Notes under the pieces: generated by a model | What the model saw: the letters and a program-made list of their open reading frames with translations, nothing else | What the model was told of the DNA's origin: nothing | Databases searched by the model: none | Program-made: the position numbers and the translations under genes | DNA from: an uncultured Christensenellaceae bacterium | GTDB taxonomy: Bacteria; Bacillota; Clostridia; Christensenellales; CAG-314 | Length of the DNA: 64,000 nt | Direction: 5' to 3' | Assembly (NCBI GenBank): GCA_910587795.1 | Contig: CAJUNH010000005.1 | Coordinates: 25,079 to 89,078 of the forward strand | In this document: piece after piece, positions 60,143 to 64,000 of the stretch | How positions within the stretch are numbered: position 1 is the first letter of the stretch | Layout: every line of letters starts with the position of its first letter

Positions 60143-62824
60143 ATGGCAAAAGAAAAAACTGATGCTAAAAGAACTCATTTGTTAACGTCGCAAGGTCAGC
60201 GCATTATGCTGATTTGTATCGTTGTATGCGTTACGGTCTGCGCGATGCTTTTTACATTTTTGGGCGTTCATATGGTAAATAACAGCGGCAGCGCTATCGA
60301 TAATATCGGCGAAAAAACCATGCGTGAAACCAACTATCAATTTACTAAACGGTTTGAAACGGTTATGGAACAACGCTTGGAAATGGCACGCGCGTTGGAT
60401 AGGGTATACGACTCGACAGACTCGTCTTCTTCAAGCGTAGTTGTGAGCGACGCTCTTGCGCGCGGATTTAAATATCTTGCCTTTATGCGCGTAAACGAAG
60501 AGAGTATTAACGATGCGGAAAAAGGCATAACAATAGAATTTCTTTTAGGCAAGTTTAGCGTGACGGATTTTGTTCCTTTTAGAGAGTCCGTTTTAATTAA
60601 CGAAGAGAAAATTGCCGTAGGCAGACAAGTTGCCGTAAAAGACGCAAACGGTAATGAGCAGGGAGAAGAAATTGTTTTGTTTAGCGTACCGACGACCAAA
60701 TACACAATGCAAAGCGGCGAAAAGAGCATGGCACTTGTTGTTGGTATAAGCAATTTGCAGTTTGTTGAAATGCTTAATGTCGATACCAGTGTGGAACGCG
60801 GTTCGCACGTTAACATCATACGTAAAGACAATTCTTTTGTATTAAAAAGCGACTTTGCCGCCGATTACAATAACTTTACCGACTTGTTGATGGAAAAATA
60901 CAGCCTTGCCAATAATATAAACATCGAAAACGTAATTAAAGACTTGCTTGACGGCATGAAGACGGCAGGCGCGCTAGATGACGCTAATCAAACAGGTCAA
61001 AACGCGGTTTATTCCAATATCTTCCATGTAGGCGAAAGACATATTTATATGTATTGCAATAAGTTGGATAAATCCGAGTGGTTCCTTGTTTCGCTTACGG
61101 ACAATGCCGAATTAAATGCGATTGTCGAAGACTTAAACAATCAGTGGGTTGTTATGATTGTCGTCGCGGTTGTTTCGATTATTGTAATGTTAATGATAGT
61201 GTTTGTCATTTATTATCATTTTAACAAACAAATGCTAACGCAGTTGGAAAATGCAAAATTTGAGGCGTTGGACGCAAGTAAAGCAAAGAGCGAATTTTTG
61301 TCTAATATGTCGCACGATATCCGTACTCCCATGAATGCGATAGTGGGAATGACGGCAATAGCCCGCGCAAATATCGACAATGCCGAGCAAGTAGGCAACT
61401 GTCTTAAAAAGATTGCTCTTTCCAGTAAGCACTTATTGGGACTTATCAACGACGTTTTGGATATGTCTAAGATAGAAAGCGGCAAGATGACGCTTAATAT
61501 GGAACAGATTTCTTTGCGCGAAGTGTTGGACGGTATTACAACCATTGTTCAGCCGCAAATAAAAACAAAGCATCAAAACTTTAACGTTGTTATCCGCAAT
61601 GTAGAGCAGGAAAACGTTTATTGCGACAGCGTACGTTTAAATCAGGTATTGTTAAATCTTTTGTCTAATGCAATTAAGTTTACTTCGGAAGAAGGTACGA
61701 TAGAAATTTATCTGGATCAGGAAGCGTCGCCTATCGGCGAAGATTACGTCCGTACGCATATCCGCGTAAAGGATAACGGAATAGGTATGTCGGACGAATT
61801 CCAAAAGAAAATATTCGAGTCGTTTTCACGCGAAGACAATAAGCGCGTACACCACACCGAAGGCTCCGGCTTAGGTATGGCTATTACTAAGTATATTGTA
61901 GACGCAATGAAGGGAACAATCGAATTAAAGAGCGAACTGGGTATGGGTACGCAATTCCATATTACGTTAGACCTTGAAAGAGCTATTGTCACCGAAGAAG
62001 AAATGATTTTGCCTAACTGGAAGATGCTGATTGTAGACGACGACCACGATCTTTGCGAAACTACGGTAGTGGCGTTGAAAGAAATCGGTATCGACGCAGA
62101 TTACACTTTGGACGGCGAAAGCGCGGTGGATATTGCTGTTAAGGCAAACAATACCAAAAACCGTTACGATATTATTTTATTAGACTGGAAACTGCCCGGC
62201 ATTGACGGTGTGGAAACGGCAAAACGTATCCATAAACAGTTGGGAGACAACAACGTACCTATCTTGCTGATTTCGGCTTACGACTGGTCGGAAATCGAAA
62301 CGGAAGCGCGCGCTGCGGGCATAAGAGGATTTATAAGCAAACCGCTGTTTAAATCCACCTTGTTCTACGGATTAAAATCTTTTGCGGGCGAAAAAGATAT
62401 AACGGGAAGTGCCGCAGAAGAAAGCGTTAAAAAAGACGACCTTAAAGGCTTGCACGTTTTGCTTGCAGAGGACAACGAGCTTAACTGGGAAATTGCCGAA
62501 ACATTGTTGGACAGCGTCGGCATCACTTGCGACCATGCGGAAAACGGTCAAATGTGCGTAGATATGTTTAAAAAATCCAAACCCGGTACGTATAAAGCGA
62601 TATTAATGGACCTTCGTATGCCGATAATGAACGGTTACGAAGCTACAACCGAAATCCGTAAACTTGATCACCCCGATAAGGATTTGCCCATTGTAGCTAT
62701 GACTGCGGACGCTTTTGCAGACGATATGAAAAAGTGTTTGGACTGCGGAATGAACGCGCACATTGCAAAACCGATTGATATAGACGTTGTTCAAAATACA
62801 CTGTCTAAGTTTATTAAAAAGTAA
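60143..62824 (+). CDS. Hybrid sensor histidine kinase with two receiver domains
   Basis: An 893-residue membrane sensor. A first membrane helix (about 20-42), an external sensing part (43-335) and a second helix (337-362) precede HisKA with the phospho-accepting His391 in SHDIRTPMN, HATPase with NLLSNAIKFT and DNGIGM and GSGLGMAI, a receiver with Asp681 (LLDWKLPG) and a second receiver with Asp823 (LMDLRMPIMNG). No HPt domain is fused and no regulator is near, so the output route is unknown. GGGAGG precedes the ATG. The BarA-like layout is frequent in gut Clostridia. A hairpin at 62892-62923 follows. Confidence 0.93.
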   Translation: MAKEKTDAKRTHLLTSQGQRIMLICIVVCVTVCAMLFTFLGVHMVNNSGSAIDNIGEKTMRETNYQFTKRFETVMEQRLEMARALDRVYDSTDSSSSSVVVSDALARGFKYLAFMRVNEESINDAEKGITIEFLLGKFSVTDFVPFRESVLINEEKIAVGRQVAVKDANGNEQGEEIVLFSVPTTKYTMQSGEKSMALVVGISNLQFVEMLNVDTSVERGSHVNIIRKDNSFVLKSDFAADYNNFTDLLMEKYSLANNINIENVIKDLLDGMKTAGALDDANQTGQNAVYSNIFHVGERHIYMYCNKLDKSEWFLVSLTDNAELNAIVEDLNNQWVVMIVVAVVSIIVMLMIVFVIYYHFNKQMLTQLENAKFEALDASKAKSEFLSNMSHDIRTPMNAIVGMTAIARANIDNAEQVGNCLKKIALSSKHLLGLINDVLDMSKIESGKMTLNMEQISLREVLDGITTIVQPQIKTKHQNFNVVIRNVEQENVYCDSVRLNQVLLNLLSNAIKFTSEEGTIEIYLDQEASPIGEDYVRTHIRVKDNGIGMSDEFQKKIFESFSREDNKRVHHTEGSGLGMAITKYIVDAMKGTIELKSELGMGTQFHITLDLERAIVTEEEMILPNWKMLIVDDDHDLCETTVVALKEIGIDADYTLDGESAVDIAVKANNTKNRYDIILLDWKLPGIDGVETAKRIHKQLGDNNVPILLISAYDWSEIETEARAAGIRGFISKPLFKSTLFYGLKSFAGEKDITGSAAEESVKKDDLKGLHVLLAEDNELNWEIAETLLDSVGITCDHAENGQMCVDMFKKSKPGTYKAILMDLRMPIMNGYEATTEIRKLDHPDKDLPIVAMTADAFADDMKKCLDCGMNAHIAKPIDIDVVQNTLSKFIKK

Positions 62825-62891
62825 ACGGTAATTTATAAGTGCAGGCGCATTTAAAAAAAAATACGGTTTAAGTTTTTAAAGCTAAATTTAA

Positions 62892-62923
62892 AAACGGCGG
62901 ACGAGGTAACTCGTCTGCCGTTT
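62892..62923 (+). terminator. Hairpin after the histidine kinase gene
   Basis: AAACGGCGGACGAG (62892-62905) pairs with CTCGTCTGCCGTTT (62910-62923) with one wobble. The following U-tract is weak. Confidence 0.7.
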
Positions 62924-63107
62924 AACTTATGGTTTTTTAATAAAAAAATGTGTTACGGGAACCGGCTTACAATTAAGCGGATAGTGCAAAAAATATAAAA
63001 AACGGCAGATGGATTTTTCCGCTAACGGCAAAAATACTGTAAATTTGGCGATTTGCTTATTGTTTTTTTGCCGATAATATGATATACTTATAAGCGAGGT
63101 ATAGAAA

Positions 63108-63260
63108 ATAAAATTCTTATCGGTAGCGCAAACGGCGAAAAAATGGAATATGTCCGAACGTAGCGTAAGGAATTATTGCGCTATGGGGAAAGTGGACGGA
63201 GCGTTTTTAACGGGTAAAACGTGGAACCTCGAAGACGCGTAAAAACCCGATAACAAACCT
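63108..63260 (+). pseudogene. Broken HTH protein gene of a mobile-element type
   Basis: The frame reads KFLSVAQTAKKWNMSERSVR and on through GAFLTGKTWNLEDA, matching the N-terminal DNA-binding segment seen in small excisionase-like and Fic-associated proteins. GAGG stands eight bases before codon 63108, which is ATA where ATG is expected, and a TAA at 63240-63242 interrupts the frame after EDA; the next residues KPDNK still fit. The frame then runs into integrase sequence in another frame. It is a decayed remnant. Confidence 0.75.
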
Positions 63261-63604
63261 TTTCCAACTCGTTATTCGCTCAAAACGCAGGAGATCAACT
63301 CATAACCGACCTAATGGGGCACGCGGATATATCTACTACGAAAGGGCATTACAAATCTTTGCAGAAATTCGACTCGGTACAGGAAGCCGCTAAAAAGTTC
63401 AACGAATTATACAAACCGAAAAACACAAAGTACTGCACAAACAAAGATTGTACGTTTGTTCCCGAAGGATACGTTACCGAAAACGATTCGATACAGCAAG
63501 TTGCTAAAAAAGACGAACCTAAACAAGAAAGCCCGTTAGACGTTTTAACAAGATTACAAACCGAATTTCCCGAAGTGTATGCAGCGTTAGTGCAAAAGAA
63601 ATAA
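63254..63604 (+). pseudogene. 3' end of a tyrosine recombinase (integrase)
   Basis: The open part begins after a stop at 63251-63253 and reads QTFSNSLFAQNAGDQLITDL and then MGHADISTTKGHYKS, the region of the catalytic HxxR, GH and Tyr of phage-type integrases. The upstream catalytic Arg/Lys domains and a start are missing, so this is a fragment; an internal ATG at 63314 would give only 96 residues. The C-terminal part (VQEAAKKFNELYKPK ... ALVQKK) looks like a natural tail. It was fused to the HTH remnant by deletion. Confidence 0.78.
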
Positions 63605-63887
63605 ATACTCGAAAACAAATAGGCGCATAGCGAAAACTATGCGTCTATTTTTTGAGACGTTGTGTGCCACTTTTAACGTAAGCGTGTGCCAATCGTGTGC
63701 CAATAGGATAGAATTAGGCGGTTTTTAATAGTATTAGAACGATGTAAGCAGTAAATGCGTTTTATACTCAACAAAAACAGTGCAAAAACACTTGAAAAAA
63801 TGGCACACAAAAATGAAAATGTGCCACAAAATATTCAGTGGTTTGTCGTCCCCGTTTTTTTCCCGAATTTACAGTAAAATGCAAGAA

Positions 63888-63909
63888 AAACCACCCAAAT
63901 GGGTGGTTT
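63888..63909 (-). terminator. Terminator of the former tRNA-Thr gene
   Basis: AAACCACCC (63888-63896) and GGGTGGTTT (63901-63909) form a perfect stem with T-run on the minus strand, directly behind the tRNA 3' end. Confidence 0.8.
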
Positions 63910-63910
63910 G

Positions 63911-63958
63911 TGGAGCTGATAACCGGATTTGAACCGGTGACCTCTTCCTTACCAAGGA
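63911..63958 (-). repeat. 3' half of a tRNA-Thr (GGU), att-site-like remnant
   Basis: On the minus strand TCCTTGGTAAGG (anticodon loop with GGT), a full T-arm ACCGG-TTCAAAT-CCGGT, TATCAGC acceptor strand, T discriminator and CCA are present. The 5' half is replaced by unrelated sequence from about 63959 on; no matching GCTGATA lies in the remaining bases. A tRNA 3' end next to integrase remains is what a tyrosine-recombinase att site leaves behind. Confidence 0.75.
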
Positions 63959-64000
63959 CGTGTCAAATTTCAATGGGAAGTGGTCTATCAACAAAAGCAC

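Larger units (their letters stand above)
63605..64000. other. Recombination-site region with GTGTGCCA repeats
   Basis: TGTGCCA-type words occur at 63661-63670, 63684-63692, 63694-63703 and 63820-63828, and in inverse at 63801-63809 (TGGCACACA). The tRNA-Thr fragment and its terminator follow. No open frame remains. Confidence 0.6.

Noticed and set aside
60143..62824. Histidine kinase as part of a phosphorelay locus
   Set aside because: No HPt protein, response regulator or transporter lies within the window next to it.

Overview
The window reads as one end-to-end stretch of a low-to-mid GC, Gram-positive-type chromosome from an anaerobic member of the Clostridia. Evidence: strong AGGAGG-type ribosome sites, TTGACA/TATAAT promoters, a radical-SAM activating protein, single-cluster ferredoxin, M32 and M14 peptidases, a YqhQ/DUF1385-PrmC-PrfA block, DegV proteins and a rpsF-ssb-rpsR operon. 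A placement near Christensenellales-type gut Clostridia is an inference from gene style only; no 16S gene is present.

Layout. 1-6.3 kb: end of a possible transketolase, phosphodiesterase, DegV, XRE regulator, pyruvate kinase, then psuG and a radical-SAM protein. 6.4-7.7 kb: an AT-rich accessory island made of three tandem 122-bp repeat units followed by two unknown genes. 7.8-11.3 kb: HAD hydrolase, ArsR regulator, a small Thr-rich membrane protein, ferredoxin and a second DegV. 11.7-14.6 kb: a DUF1385-PrmC fusion plus prfA. 14.9-18.6 kb: a 1232-residue lipoprotein behind an attenuator-like leader. 19.1-27.8 kb: P-loop protein, divergent amidase, tsaD, P-type cation ATPase, M32 carboxypeptidase, THUMP methyltransferase. 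28.0-34.9 kb: envelope-associated genes (PadR-HAAS-DUF4097, CvpA, PRC-barrel, SPFH protein with zinc ribbons, zinc-ribbon membrane protein, DUF1858). 35-43 kb: an unknown accessory gene, the PmbA/TldD pair, GH3 glycosidase, aldose epimerase, ung, a hydrolase. 44.2-45.3 kb: rpsF-ssb-rpsR with a structured leader. 45.5-49.4 kb: iron alcohol dehydrogenase, rsmA, tilS, hpt. 49.5-58.5 kb: M14 peptidase, leuS, cysK, small lipoprotein, trpS, DUF5685, a J-like protein without HPD, a membrane protein, an initiator tRNA. 58.8-62.8 kb: ZIP transporter and a hybrid histidine kinase. 63.1-64.0 kb: decayed recombination debris: a broken HTH gene fused to an integrase tail, GTGTGCCA repeats, and the 3' half of a tRNA-Thr.

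Themes. Translation and RNA modification dominate (prmC, prfA, tsaD, rRNA methyltransferases, tilS, leuS, trpS, r-proteins, tRNA-fMet). A second theme is envelope monitoring (28-35 kb). Several genes have a consensus promoter placed so close to the ATG that the mRNA should be leaderless. The most unusual items are the dispersed 122-bp repeat whose end looks like a promoter, the structured leaders in front of the large lipoprotein and the PadR operon, the DUF1385-PrmC fusion, the bulged initiator tRNA, and the att-like tRNA-Thr remnant. I did not find a convincing defence island, CRISPR array, biosynthetic cluster or intact mobile element.
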